Assembly: GCF_003627815.1 (NCBI RefSeq)
Contig: NZ_CP032698.1
Location: 6,386,001 to 6,450,000 of the forward strand
DNA from: Streptomyces hundungensis
GTDB lineage: Bacteria; Actinomycetota; Actinomycetes; Streptomycetales; Streptomycetaceae
Reading direction: 5' to 3'
DNA length: 64,000 bases
Part shown: one piece after another, positions 1 through 8,533 of the stretch
Layout of the letters: every line of letters begins with the position of its first letter
How positions within the stretch are numbered: the stretch's first letter is position 1
Program-made: the position numbers and the translations under genes
Notes under the pieces: model-generated
Databases searched by the model: none
The model's input: the letters and a program-made list of their open reading frames with translations, nothing else
Told to the model about the DNA's origin: nothing

Positions 1-670
1 GCTCCCGGGTGTACGCCGCCTCCTCGCAGCCGGCCAGTTCGAACCCCGTCGCCCCGCGCACCTCCTCCAACGTGACCCCGGGGTGCAGCGAGACCAGCCG
101 CATCGCGTGGTCCGGCGTCGCGAAGTCGAAGACGCCGAGGTCGCTCACCACCCGCGGGATGCGGTGGAAGCGGGTGGCGGAGGGGCCCGCGGCCGCCGCG
201 CTGTCGTAACCGACCCCGCAGATCATGTCGACCTTCGGCACGAAGACCCGGGTGGAGTGCTTCGGCACCCAGTAACTCACCGGATTGTTCAGGGTGTTGA
301 CCGGCGCCCCGCGTACGCCGAGGAGCTGACGGGCGGGCCGGTCCCAGGCGCCGATGCAGGAGATGTTCTGGTTGCCGAACCGGTCGATCTGGCTCGCGCC
401 CATCATGACGTGCCGCCGCCCGCCGGTGACCATCGTGAGGTGGTGGCGGTACGGCAGCCACCCCTCGGGCTCCCCGTCGGGGCCGACCAGCATCGCCTCG
501 CCGTCGGTGAGCAGCAGATCGGGGGAGAAGGTCCGCCGGGCGAGACGGGCCCCCACCGACGGGATGAGCCCCATGGGGCTCGCGAGCACCTCCCCGTTGT
601 CGCGCCACGCCTCGGCGCACGCGATCACGCAGTACTCGGCGCGGGTCACCCGCACGGCGTTCGTCGTCAC
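1..670 (-). CDS. ipdB: CoA-transferase family beta subunit, IpdB-like (3' end cut off by window edge)
   Basis: Partial: about 223 codons are visible from a GTG start and the C-terminus lies beyond position 1. The N-terminal segment contains ASPMGLIPSVGARLAR and LLTDGEA, typical of the beta subunit of class I CoA-transferase-like proteins related to IpdB. In mycobacteria IpdA and IpdB together act as a hydrolase that opens the last steroid ring (COCHEA-CoA). The start overlaps the stop of the upstream alpha subunit as GTGA, so the two subunits are translationally coupled. A glutaconate or 3-oxoacid CoA-transferase is the alternative; the flanking echA20-like gene and two dehydrogenases favour IpdB. 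Confidence 0.85.
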   Translation of the reverse strand, partial: MTTNAVRVTRAEYCVIACAEAWRDNGEVLASPMGLIPSVGARLARRTFSPDLLLTDGEAMLVGPDGEPEGWLPYRHHLTMVTGGRRHVMMGASQIDRFGNQNISCIGAWDRPARQLLGVRGAPVNTLNNPVSYWVPKHSTRVFVPKVDMICGVGYDSAAAAGPSATRFHRIPRVVSDLGVFDFATPDHAMRLVSLHPGVTLEEVRGATGFELAGCEEAAYTRE

Positions 671-1509
671 GTTCGCTCCTCGTGCCAGCTCTGCACCGCG
701 CACTGATAGGACTTCTCGTCGGGCCCGGACAGGAACCGCTCGGCGAACTCGGCCCAGGGCGTGCTCGCGTACAGCTTCTGGAACGGCTCGTCACGGCCGT
801 AGTCGGGGGCGCAGGACGTGAAGTGGGCGCCGTGGGGGCTCTCCACGACGCCGGTGACCGCATACCGCTTGACCAGCAGGGACTGTGCGGGAGCGCCCTT
901 GAAGCCGTCCACGATCCGCTCGCACGAGAGGTACGCGCTGTCGGCGGCCTCGCAGAACAGGTCGTCGAAGTACGGGTCCGGGCCCAGGTACTGGCCGTTG
1001 CCGAGCCGGTCGGCGCGGTTGAGGTGGACGAGCGCCGCGTCCATGCGCAGCGCGGGCATCGCCACGAACGTCTCGCCGTCCTCATAGGGCGAAGTGACCG
1101 TGCGCAGGCCCGGGTTGACCCGCATCACGTCCGAGCCGATGCCCGCCCGCACCGGCAGGAACGGCAGCCGGTTCGCGGCGGCGTGCAGGCCCCACATGAA
1201 CATCGCCTCGTCGATCTCCATCAGCTCGAAGGCGCCGGCCTGGCGGGCCGCACGGAAGTGCGGCTCCAGGGGGATCGAGTCGAGCGTGGCGAAGGGCGCG
1301 ATCAGTGTGCGGATGCGGCCCGCGGCGGCGAGCAGCCCGACGTCGGGTCCGCCGTAGGAGATCACCGTCAGATCGGTGACGGGGGAGCGCAGCAGGGCCC
1401 GCACCAGGGCCATCGGCTTGCGGCGCGAACCCCAGCCGCCGATGCCGACGGTCATGCCGCTGCGCAGCCGCCGTACGACGTCCTCGGGCGTCATGGTCTT
1501 GTCCGTCAC
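667..1509 (-). CDS. ipdA: CoA-transferase family alpha subunit, IpdA-like
   Basis: 280 residues from a GTG start (VTDKTMTPEDVVRRL) that overlaps the stop of the upstream echA20-like gene as GTGA; a longer upstream reading of the same frame would run deep into that gene and is not credible. The glycine-rich stretch GMTVGIGGWGSRRKPM near residues 20-35 is the conserved CoA-transferase alpha-subunit motif. In Mycobacterium tuberculosis and Rhodococcus, IpdAB hydrolyses the ring C/D intermediate COCHEA-CoA during cholesterol breakdown. It should form a heteromer with the downstream beta subunit. Function is inferred from gene order plus family; substrate is not proven here. Confidence 0.85.
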   Translation of the reverse strand: MTDKTMTPEDVVRRLRSGMTVGIGGWGSRRKPMALVRALLRSPVTDLTVISYGGPDVGLLAAAGRIRTLIAPFATLDSIPLEPHFRAARQAGAFELMEIDEAMFMWGLHAAANRLPFLPVRAGIGSDVMRVNPGLRTVTSPYEDGETFVAMPALRMDAALVHLNRADRLGNGQYLGPDPYFDDLFCEAADSAYLSCERIVDGFKGAPAQSLLVKRYAVTGVVESPHGAHFTSCAPDYGRDEPFQKLYASTPWAEFAERFLSGPDEKSYQCAVQSWHEERT

Positions 1510-2285
1510 GGCGAGGCCTCCTCGGTGGCCGGCGGTGGAGGCGCCCCGCCCGGCGCGAACGTGTCGCGGACGCGGTCGGCGACGCCGCTGAGGTTGGCCT
1601 CGAAGGTGAAGCCCTGCTCGAAGCGGTAGCTGCGGCGTACGTCGACGGGGTCGATGCCGTTGATGGCGGCCTTGGCGAGGCGGATGAGCATGCCGTCCTT
1701 GCGGGCGATCTCGCGCGCCAACTCCAGTGCCTGTGCGAGGAGTTCGGCCCGCTCCACCACCTTCCACACCGATCCGTGGGCGTGCAGCTCCCGCGCCGAC
1801 ACCGTGCGGGAGGTGTAGTAGAGCGCGCGCATCAGATGCTGCGGGACCAGACGGGCCAGGTGGGTGGCGGCGCCCAGCGCACCCCGGTCCAGCTCGGGCA
1901 GGCCGAAGACGGCGTCCTCGCTCGCCACGATCGCGTCCGCGTTGCCGACCAGGCCGATGCCGCCGCCCAGGCAGAACCCGCCCACCGCCGCGACGACCGG
2001 CACCTCGCACTCGTACACCGCGGCGAACGCCTCGGCGCAGCCGCGGTTCGCGCCGAGGATCGCGCTGTGGCCGCTGTCGCGCTGCACCTCCTTGATGTCG
2101 ACGCCGGCGTTGAAACCGCGGCCCTCGGCGGCGAGCACCACACAGCGGTTCTCGGGGTCACGGCCCGCCGCGCGCACCGCGTCGGCGAGCTCGTACCAGC
2201 CCCGCACGGGAAGGGCGTTGACGGGCGGGAAGTCGACCGTGACGAGGCGAATGCCCTTCTCGGGGCTTGCGGTGGAGACACCCAT
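1506..2285 (-). CDS. echA20: enoyl-CoA hydratase/isomerase family protein, EchA20-like
   Basis: Crotonase-fold protein of 259 residues. It carries the oxyanion-hole segments AAEGRGFNAGVDIKE (about residues 53-67) and GGFCLGGGIGLVGNAD (about 97-112). EchA20 is the ring D hydrolase that acts just before IpdAB in mycobacterial steroid CD-ring degradation, and the gene order echA20-ipdA-ipdB is the same here. The start is placed at ATG 2285 (MGVSTASPEKG); an in-frame ATG at 2315 exists but would put the start codon inside the palindrome at 2307-2324, and neither has a strong Shine-Dalgarno sequence. The 3' end overlaps ipdA by GTGA. Confidence 0.82.
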   Translation of the reverse strand: MGVSTASPEKGIRLVTVDFPPVNALPVRGWYELADAVRAAGRDPENRCVVLAAEGRGFNAGVDIKEVQRDSGHSAILGANRGCAEAFAAVYECEVPVVAAVGGFCLGGGIGLVGNADAIVASEDAVFGLPELDRGALGAATHLARLVPQHLMRALYYTSRTVSARELHAHGSVWKVVERAELLAQALELAREIARKDGMLIRLAKAAINGIDPVDVRRSYRFEQGFTFEANLSGVADRVRDTFAPGGAPPPPATEEASP

Positions 2286-2306
2286 GGGCGGATCAGCTAC
2301 CTTTCC

Positions 2307-2324
2307 ACCAAACATTTGTTAGGT
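2307..2324. promoter_or_regulatory. 18-bp near-palindrome between divergent catabolic genes, probable repressor operator
   Basis: ACCAAACATTTGTTAGGT reads as ACC-n-AACA-nn-TGTT-n-GGT on both strands. It sits in the 56-bp gap between the echA20-like gene and the divergent dehydrogenase, so one bound dimer could control both sides. TetR-type repressors such as KstR and KstR2 control mycobacterial steroid loci through palindromes of similar length, but this one does not match either consensus as I know it. No regulator gene is visible nearby. Confidence 0.5.
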
Positions 2325-2341
2325 CAGGAAGGTAGCAGCGG

Positions 2342-3112
2342 ATGGAGCTGGCCGGGAAGGCAGTCGTCGTCACCGGTGGCACCCGGGGCGTCGGCGCGGG
2401 CATCGCCAGGGCGTTCCTCGACGCGGGCGCGGACGTCGTGGTGTGCGCCCGCAGACCGCCCGAAACGCCCGTCGCCTCGGGCGGCCGCACGGCCGAGTTC
2501 CGCCCGCTCGACCTGCGCGAACCCGACGCCGTACGGGACTTCTTCGCGGCGCTCGCCACGGACTACGGGCGTCTGGACACCCTGGTCAACAACGCGGGCG
2601 GAACCCCCTACCGGCTGCTGGAGGAGGGCGAGGCCGAGCGCCACGCACGCGTCGTCGAGCTGAATCTGGTGGCCCCCCTCACGGCCTCGCTCGCCGCCCG
2701 GCCCCATCTGCGGGCCGCCCGGGGATCGGTCGTGATGATCGGCAGCGTGAGCGGGGTGCGGCCCTCGCCGGGGTCGGCCGCCTACGGCGCGGCCAAGGCC
2801 GGCCTGGACAGCCTCGCCCGTTCCATGGCGGTGGAGTGGGCACCCGAGGTCCGCGTCAACACGCTGGTCCTCGGCATGGTCCGTACCGAATTGAGCGAGC
2901 TGCACTACGGCGACGCGCACGGCGTCGCCCGCGTCGGCGCGACCGTGCCGCTCGGCCGGCTCGCCGAACCCGAGGACGTCGGCGCGGCGGCCGTCTTCCT
3001 CGCCGGCGCGCGGGCGGCCTACATCAGCGGGGCCTCGCTGCTCGTCCACGGCGGCGGTGAACGCCCCGCCTTCCTGGACGCGGCCACCGTCAACCGCGGC
3101 GACCGAAGCTGA
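2342..3112 (+). CDS. SDR family oxidoreductase (probable acyl-CoA/steroid catabolism dehydrogenase)
   Basis: Classical short-chain dehydrogenase of 256 residues. Seen: the cofactor motif TGGTRGVGAG (residues 11-20), NNAGG (about 81-85), a catalytic serine in IGSVSG and the YGAAK active-site pair. AGGAAGG precedes the ATG. It is transcribed divergently from the echA20-ipdA-ipdB side and followed 28 bp downstream by a second SDR gene. This mirrors the M. tuberculosis arrangement in which two SDR genes (Rv3549c, Rv3548c) lie divergent from echA20-ipdAB. The reaction is probably NAD(P)-dependent oxidoreduction of a hydroxy or keto group on a CoA-bound ring fragment, which is inference. Confidence 0.85.
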   Translation: MELAGKAVVVTGGTRGVGAGIARAFLDAGADVVVCARRPPETPVASGGRTAEFRPLDLREPDAVRDFFAALATDYGRLDTLVNNAGGTPYRLLEEGEAERHARVVELNLVAPLTASLAARPHLRAARGSVVMIGSVSGVRPSPGSAAYGAAKAGLDSLARSMAVEWAPEVRVNTLVLGMVRTELSELHYGDAHGVARVGATVPLGRLAEPEDVGAAAVFLAGARAAYISGASLLVHGGGERPAFLDAATVNRGDRS

Positions 3113-3140
3113 CCGTCAACGAGCGTGAGGAGAACGGAAG

Positions 3141-4055
3141 ATGAGCGGGTTGTGCGAGGGGCGCGTCGTGATCGTGACCGGCGCGGGGCGCGGTCTTGGC
3201 CGGGCCCACGCCCTGGCCTTCGCCGAACAGGGGGCCCGGGTCGTCGTCAACGACCTCGGCGTCGCACCGGACGGGGCCGGCCGGTCCCGCGGCCCGGCAC
3301 AGTCGGTGGCCGACGAGATCCGCGCGGCGGGCGGCGAAGCCGTGGCGCACGACGGCGACATCGCCACGACCGAGGGCGCGGCCTCCCTGATCGCGACGGC
3401 CGTGGAGAGGTTCGGAGCGCTGCACACGCTGGTCAACAACGCCGGATTCCTGCGCGACCGGATGCTGGTCAACCTCGACGAGGACGACTGGGACGCGGTG
3501 ATGCGGGTCCACCTCAAGGGCCACTTCCTGCCCCTCAAACACGCCGCCGCGTACTGGCGCGCCGAAGCCAAGGCGGGCCGCGAGGTCGCGGCCCGGGTGG
3601 TCAACACCAGCTCCGGAGCGGGCCTGTTGGGCTCGGTCGGGCAGGGCAACTACAGCGCCGCGAAGGCCGGGATCGTGGGGCTCACCCTGGTCGCGGCGGC
3701 CGAGCTTGGCCGCTACGGAGTGCGGGTCAACGCCATCGCGCCGTCGGCCCGCACCCGGATGACCGAGACCACCTTCGCGGACGCGATGGCCGCACCCGGC
3801 GAGGACGCCGCCTTCGACGCGATGGCCCCCGAGAACGTCTCGCCCCTGGTGGTGTGGCTGGGTTCGGCCGGGAGCGAGGGCGTCACCGGGCGGGTCTTCG
3901 AGACGGAGGCCGGCCGCATCACCGTCATGGAGGGCTGGCGGGCCGGCCCGACCATCGACAAGGGGGCCCGCTGGACCCCGCGCGAGGCCGGCACGGCGGC
4001 CCTGAAACTCCTCACCGAGGCGCAGACTCCGGGAGCGGTGTACGGATCACGCTAG
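3141..4055 (+). CDS. SDR family oxidoreductase, 304 residues
   Basis: Short-chain dehydrogenase of the larger type resembling the N-terminal part of multifunctional (3R)-hydroxyacyl-CoA dehydrogenases: TGAGRGLGRAHA (residues 13-24), NNAGFLRDRML (about 98-108) and YSAAKAG (about 173-179). TGAGGAGAACGGAAG precedes the ATG, giving a strong ribosome site. It is second in the two-gene dehydrogenase operon and corresponds in position to Rv3548c of M. tuberculosis. The hydroxyacyl-CoA dehydrogenase resemblance suggests a CoA thioester substrate made by the neighbouring EchA20/IpdAB pathway. The substrate is not determined from sequence. Confidence 0.85.
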   Translation: MSGLCEGRVVIVTGAGRGLGRAHALAFAEQGARVVVNDLGVAPDGAGRSRGPAQSVADEIRAAGGEAVAHDGDIATTEGAASLIATAVERFGALHTLVNNAGFLRDRMLVNLDEDDWDAVMRVHLKGHFLPLKHAAAYWRAEAKAGREVAARVVNTSSGAGLLGSVGQGNYSAAKAGIVGLTLVAAAELGRYGVRVNAIAPSARTRMTETTFADAMAAPGEDAAFDAMAPENVSPLVVWLGSAGSEGVTGRVFETEAGRITVMEGWRAGPTIDKGARWTPREAGTAALKLLTEAQTPGAVYGSR

Positions 4056-4184
4056 GCGGGAGGGGCTGTTGGGCTTACACGATCGGGGGGTTGGGTGAAC
4101 ACATCGACGGGCTGAGTGAACAAGAAGAAAATTCAACGGAGTTGGCGTTGACGGCCGCCGCTCTACGCGCGTCATCATGGCCGC

Positions 4185-4604
4185 ATGAGCATCCCCCCAC
4201 GCCTCAAAGCCCTCGGTGGCGCCTTCGCCATCGCCGCCGCCCTCCTCACCGGCCCGGTCGCCGGCGCCGCCTCGGCCACCCCCACGGCCCCGGCCGCCTC
4301 CGCGGTGTCCGTCTCCTCGGTCGGCAGCGTCTGTTACTCCGCACTGCCCTCCCAGGCGCACGACACCCTGCGCCTCATCGACCAGGGCGGCCCGTTCCCG
4401 TACTCCCAGGACGGTGTCGTCTTCCAGAACCGCGAAGGGGTGCTGGCCCAGCAGAGCAGCGGCTACTACCACGAGTACACCGTGATCACCCCGGGCGCCC
4501 CGACGCGCGGAACCCGCCGGATCATCACCGGTGAGAAGTCCCAGGAGGACTACTACACCGCCGACCACTACGCCACCTTCCGCCTCGTCAACTTCGGCTG
4601 CTGA
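4185..4604 (+). CDS. secreted guanyl-specific ribonuclease, RNase Sa family
   Basis: 139 residues: a signal peptide (about 1-31, hydrophobic core then AGAASA) followed by a mature domain close to RNase Sa of S. aureofaciens. It cleaves RNA 3' of guanosine through a 2',3'-cyclic intermediate outside the cell. Catalytic residues map exactly: Glu97 in YYHEYTV, Arg108 and Arg112 in TRGTRR, His128 in DHYA; the spacings (11, 4 and 16) are those of E54, R65, R69 and H85 in RNase Sa. Single cysteines near the start of the mature domain and at the C-terminus can form the family disulfide. No barstar-type inhibitor gene is adjacent. Confidence 0.96.
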   Translation: MSIPPRLKALGGAFAIAAALLTGPVAGAASATPTAPAASAVSVSSVGSVCYSALPSQAHDTLRLIDQGGPFPYSQDGVVFQNREGVLAQQSSGYYHEYTVITPGAPTRGTRRIITGEKSQEDYYTADHYATFRLVNFGC

Positions 4605-4630
4605 CACGGTAATTGGCGCTCACCGCCACT

Positions 4631-4667
4631 GCGGGCCCGCACGTCCTCAGCGGACGGGCGGGCCCGC
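4631..4667. terminator. bidirectional hairpin terminator between convergent genes
   Basis: Arms GCGGGCCCGC (4631-4640) and GCGGGCCCGC (4658-4667) pair, extended inward by CGTCC/GGACG around a short loop. It lies in the 90-bp gap between the ribonuclease gene and the convergent zinc peptidase gene. There is no U-tract, as is common in Streptomyces. Confidence 0.65.
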
Positions 4668-4694
4668 GTCGTGCGGACGAGGGGGCCCACGGGG

Positions 4695-5588
4695 TCAGGT
4701 GTCGCACTCCAGGACCGTGCGGCACAGCCCGCAGCGGGCCCTGACCCGGCCGCGCACGGGCACCCGGATCCGCTGCTGGCAGGTCGGGCAGGCGAAGCGC
4801 ACCCGCGGCCCGTCCGGCGCGGACTCGAAGGAGTACGGGGAGCCCGGCCCGGCCCAGTCGCCGCCCCGCTCCCGGGCCTCGCGGCGGTCCTTGGCGTAAC
4901 GCCGCCGGCCCGCCCAGCCGGCCGCGGTGAGCGGGGGCCGCTGCCCGTCCCGGCGCGCCAGGGCGGCGCCCGCCGTGTACGCGGGGTACGCCTGCGGGCT
5001 GGTGAACCAGGGCGAGGGGTCCTCGCCGAACAGCTCGGCCCGCTTGGCCAGGACGTACCCGAACTCCTCCGGCGTCAGATAGCCCAGCTTCTGACTGGAC
5101 ACCCCGTCCTCGCGGAACGCGTCGAGCAGCAGCCAGCCGGCGCCCAGATAGGTGGTCGCGGTGTCGGTGAGGATCTCGTTGTCGCGGGTCCCGGGGAACG
5201 TCAGGTCCAGGCGGTGCAGCAGGACATGGGTGATCTCGTGCGCGAGGGCGGCCCCGATGTCCCGGCGGTGGTCCCGGAAGCGGTCGTTCAGCTCGATGAA
5301 GTACTCGGGCCCGGCGGCCAGTTCGACATTGGCGGCGTGCCGCATCTCGCGGAAGCCCACGATCATCCGTGCCTCGGGCAGTCGCAGGTGCTGGACGAGG
5401 GCGCGGGCCACCCGCTGGGTCCCCAGGTGCAGGTCGTCCTGGTCGGCGAAGGCCACGTCGGCGGGGAGCACGCTGGTCGCGTACCCGTGCAGGCCGTCGT
5501 AGGTCAGGCGCCGGTGCAGCGCGGTGATGGCCGCGCGCACCGTGGCGAGGTGCGGATAGCCGTGCACGACCGGGCTCGACGCGCCCAC
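4695..5588 (-). CDS. putative zinc metallopeptidase with C-terminal zinc ribbon
   Basis: 297 residues, no signal peptide. An HEITHVLLH motif (about residues 136-144) gives the HExxH zinc site of gluzincin or minigluzincin-like peptidases. The tail has two CxxC pairs (CPTC and CGLC, about residues 263-285) forming a rubredoxin-like zinc ribbon. The middle (FREDGVSSQKLGYLTPEEFGYVLAKRAELFG) is a conserved actinobacterial segment of unknown role. Its substrate is unknown. It is a single gene, convergent with the ribonuclease and divergent from the trypsin gene. Confidence 0.7.
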   Translation of the reverse strand: MGASSPVVHGYPHLATVRAAITALHRRLTYDGLHGYATSVLPADVAFADQDDLHLGTQRVARALVQHLRLPEARMIVGFREMRHAANVELAAGPEYFIELNDRFRDHRRDIGAALAHEITHVLLHRLDLTFPGTRDNEILTDTATTYLGAGWLLLDAFREDGVSSQKLGYLTPEEFGYVLAKRAELFGEDPSPWFTSPQAYPAYTAGAALARRDGQRPPLTAAGWAGRRRYAKDRREARERGGDWAGPGSPYSFESAPDGPRVRFACPTCQQRIRVPVRGRVRARCGLCRTVLECDT

Positions 5589-5630
5589 GCTGCCACCCCC
5601 GTTCCGACCGCGGACCGGCTTCCACTGTAA

Positions 5631-6614
<984 letters not shown>

Positions 6615-6652
6615 GGCACGGCCCTCGACCCGGCGCCCCGATCACCGCTGCC

Positions 6653-6686
6653 CGGCCGGGCGCCCGCATTTGCGGGGGCCCGGCCG
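6653..6686 (+). terminator. strong hairpin terminator after the trypsin gene
   Basis: CGGCCGGGCGCCCGCA (6653-6668) pairs with TGCGGGGGCCCGGCCG (6671-6686) with one mismatch in 16 positions and a two-base gap between arms. It ends 20 bp before the response-regulator start and isolates the trypsin transcript. Confidence 0.65.
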
Positions 6687-6705
6687 AACCTGCTCATATA
6701 GGGAC

Positions 6706-7359
6706 ATGTCGATCAGAGTGGTCATCGCGGACGACCAGGAAATGGTCCGAACCGGATTCCGCATGATCCTGGAGAGCAGAAGCGACATCGAGGTCCTCGC
6801 CGACGTCGTCGACGGATACGCCGCCCTCGAAGCCGTCGAACGCCTCCAGCCCGATGTCCTCCTCCTCGACATCCGCATGCCCGGCCTCGACGGCCTGGAC
6901 GTCACCCGCCGCCTGGCCGGCCGCGAACGGCCCCGCATCGTCATCTGCACCACCTTCGACCTCGACGCATACGTCCACGCCGCGCTGCACGGCGGCGCCT
7001 GCGGCTTCCTCCTCAAGGACGCCAGCCCCGAAATGCTCGTCGAGGCCGTACGCGCCGCGGCCGCCGGAGACTCCCTCGTCTCACCCGCGATCACCGTCCG
7101 GCTCCTGAAGGAACTCGCCGCCGCCCGCCCCACCGACGGCGCCCGCACCCCCTCCGAACCCCTCACCGACCGCGAACGCGACGTCGTGCGCTGTCTGGCG
7201 AGAGGCGCCACCAACGCCGAGATCGCCGGCGAACTGTACGTCTCGCTGTCCACCGTGAAGACCCACCTCGCCAACGTCCAGGCCAAACTCGGCGCCCGCA
7301 ACCGGGTGGAGATCGCGGCGTGGGCATGGGAGAGCGGGCTCACGGCGGGCACGGCGTGA
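6706..7359 (+). CDS. NarL/LuxR-family two-component response regulator
   Basis: 217 residues from ATG 6706 with AGGGA just upstream. It has an N-terminal receiver domain with acidic pocket ADDQE, phospho-acceptor Asp55 in LLLDIRMPG and a conserved Lys in FLLKDAS near residue 104. A C-terminal LuxR helix-turn-helix follows (LTDRERDVVRCLARGATNAE, recognition helix around LSTVKTHLANV). The gene is 25 bp upstream of a histidine kinase on the same strand, its presumed partner. The target genes are unknown; the trypsin gene upstream is separated by a strong terminator. Confidence 0.92.
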   Translation: MSIRVVIADDQEMVRTGFRMILESRSDIEVLADVVDGYAALEAVERLQPDVLLLDIRMPGLDGLDVTRRLAGRERPRIVICTTFDLDAYVHAALHGGACGFLLKDASPEMLVEAVRAAAAGDSLVSPAITVRLLKELAAARPTDGARTPSEPLTDRERDVVRCLARGATNAEIAGELYVSLSTVKTHLANVQAKLGARNRVEIAAWAWESGLTAGTA

Positions 7360-7384
7360 GACGCCGAACCGCCCGGCGGCGCCC

Positions 7385-8533
7385 GTGAGCCCCGTACGGG
7401 GATGGCTCCTTCGCCACCCCCGGGCCGCGGCCACGGGGCGGCCCCTGCTCGCCGCCGTCCTCGTCGCCCTGGTCACCTACGAAGGCGTGGCCCTCGCCCG
7501 CCAGCCCACCCGGCCGCACGCCATCGTGTGGAGCGCCGGGATCGCGGTGTGCGTGTGCGCGGTGCCCTGGGCGAAGGTGGCGCTGGTGCCGCGCGCCTGG
7601 ACCGCGGCCGCCGTGAGCTGGACCGCCACCGTGGCCCTGTTCGTCAGCGGCCGCCCCGACGCCGTCTGGGGCATGGGCGAGGCCATCGCCCTCCTGGTGC
7701 TGCTGTCCTCCGTCCTGCTGTACGCCCCGGCCCGCACCACCGCCGTCCTCGGCCCGCTCCTCGCCCTCGGCTGCATGGCGGCGCCGGTACGTGATGCGCA
7801 TCCCGGCCGCTTCACCCTGCTCTTCGCCGCCCTCGCGGTCGTCGTCAGCGCGTACTCCCTGCTGCTGCGCGCCCAGTCCAGCCAGCGGATGCGTGACCTG
7901 GAGGCGGTACGGGCCGCCGAACGCATCGAACTCGCCCGCGAACTCCACGACTTGGTCGCCCACCATGTCACCGGCATCGTCGTACAGGCCCAGGCCGCCC
8001 GCTTCACCGCCCGGTCGGGCGAGCACGCCGCGGCGTCGTTCGCCCGCATCGAGGAGGCGGGTGGCGAGGCGCTGGGCGCCATGCGGCGACTGGTACGGGT
8101 GCTGCGCGAGGGCGCCGCGGAGACCGAACCGGTGGCCGGCGTCGCCCAGATCCGCGAACTCGCCGCCCGCTTCTCCCGGGCCGGGCCCCCCGCCGTCCTG
8201 ACCATCGAGCCGGGCCTGGAGGAGAGGCTGCCCGGGGACGCCGCGGCGCTCGCCCACCGGGTGGTGCGGGAGTCCCTGACCAACGTCCGCAAACACGCGG
8301 CGGACGCCAGCGCCGTACGCATCGGCATCCGCGCCACCACCGACGCCCTGGAGGTGCGGGTCGCCGACGACGGATCGAGCGGGGTCGCGCTCGCGGAACA
8401 GGCCCGCGGCGGGGGCTTCGGCCTCGCGGGCCTGACGGAGCGGGTCACCGCGATGGGGGGCGAGCTTGCGGCGGGGCCGGCGGCGGAGGGGGGGTGGCAG
8501 GTGGTGGTACGGGTGCCGCTGGATGCGGGGTGA
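7385..8533 (+). CDS. sensor histidine kinase, NarX/DesK-like (HisKA_3)
   Basis: 382 residues with a GTG start. The N-terminal third has about five hydrophobic segments (residues 20-160), then a HisKA_3 dimerisation helix with His188 in RELHDLVAHHVTG as the likely phosphorylation site. A HATPase_c domain follows with NVRKHA, VADDG and GGFGLAGLTERV motifs. It lacks an obvious extracellular sensor domain, so it probably senses through the membrane segments. It pairs with the response regulator 25 bp upstream; the regulator-first order is common in Streptomyces. Confidence 0.92.
   Translation: MSPVRGWLLRHPRAAATGRPLLAAVLVALVTYEGVALARQPTRPHAIVWSAGIAVCVCAVPWAKVALVPRAWTAAAVSWTATVALFVSGRPDAVWGMGEAIALLVLLSSVLLYAPARTTAVLGPLLALGCMAAPVRDAHPGRFTLLFAALAVVVSAYSLLLRAQSSQRMRDLEAVRAAERIELARELHDLVAHHVTGIVVQAQAARFTARSGEHAAASFARIEEAGGEALGAMRRLVRVLREGAAETEPVAGVAQIRELAARFSRAGPPAVLTIEPGLEERLPGDAAALAHRVVRESLTNVRKHAADASAVRIGIRATTDALEVRVADDGSSGVALAEQARGGGFGLAGLTERVTAMGGELAAGPAAEGGWQVVVRVPLDAG

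Noticed and set aside
1-4055. Part of a polyketide or antibiotic cluster
   Set aside because: The dehydrogenases and CoA-transferase are explained by the conserved echA20-ipdAB arrangement; no synthase, carrier protein or transporter is present.
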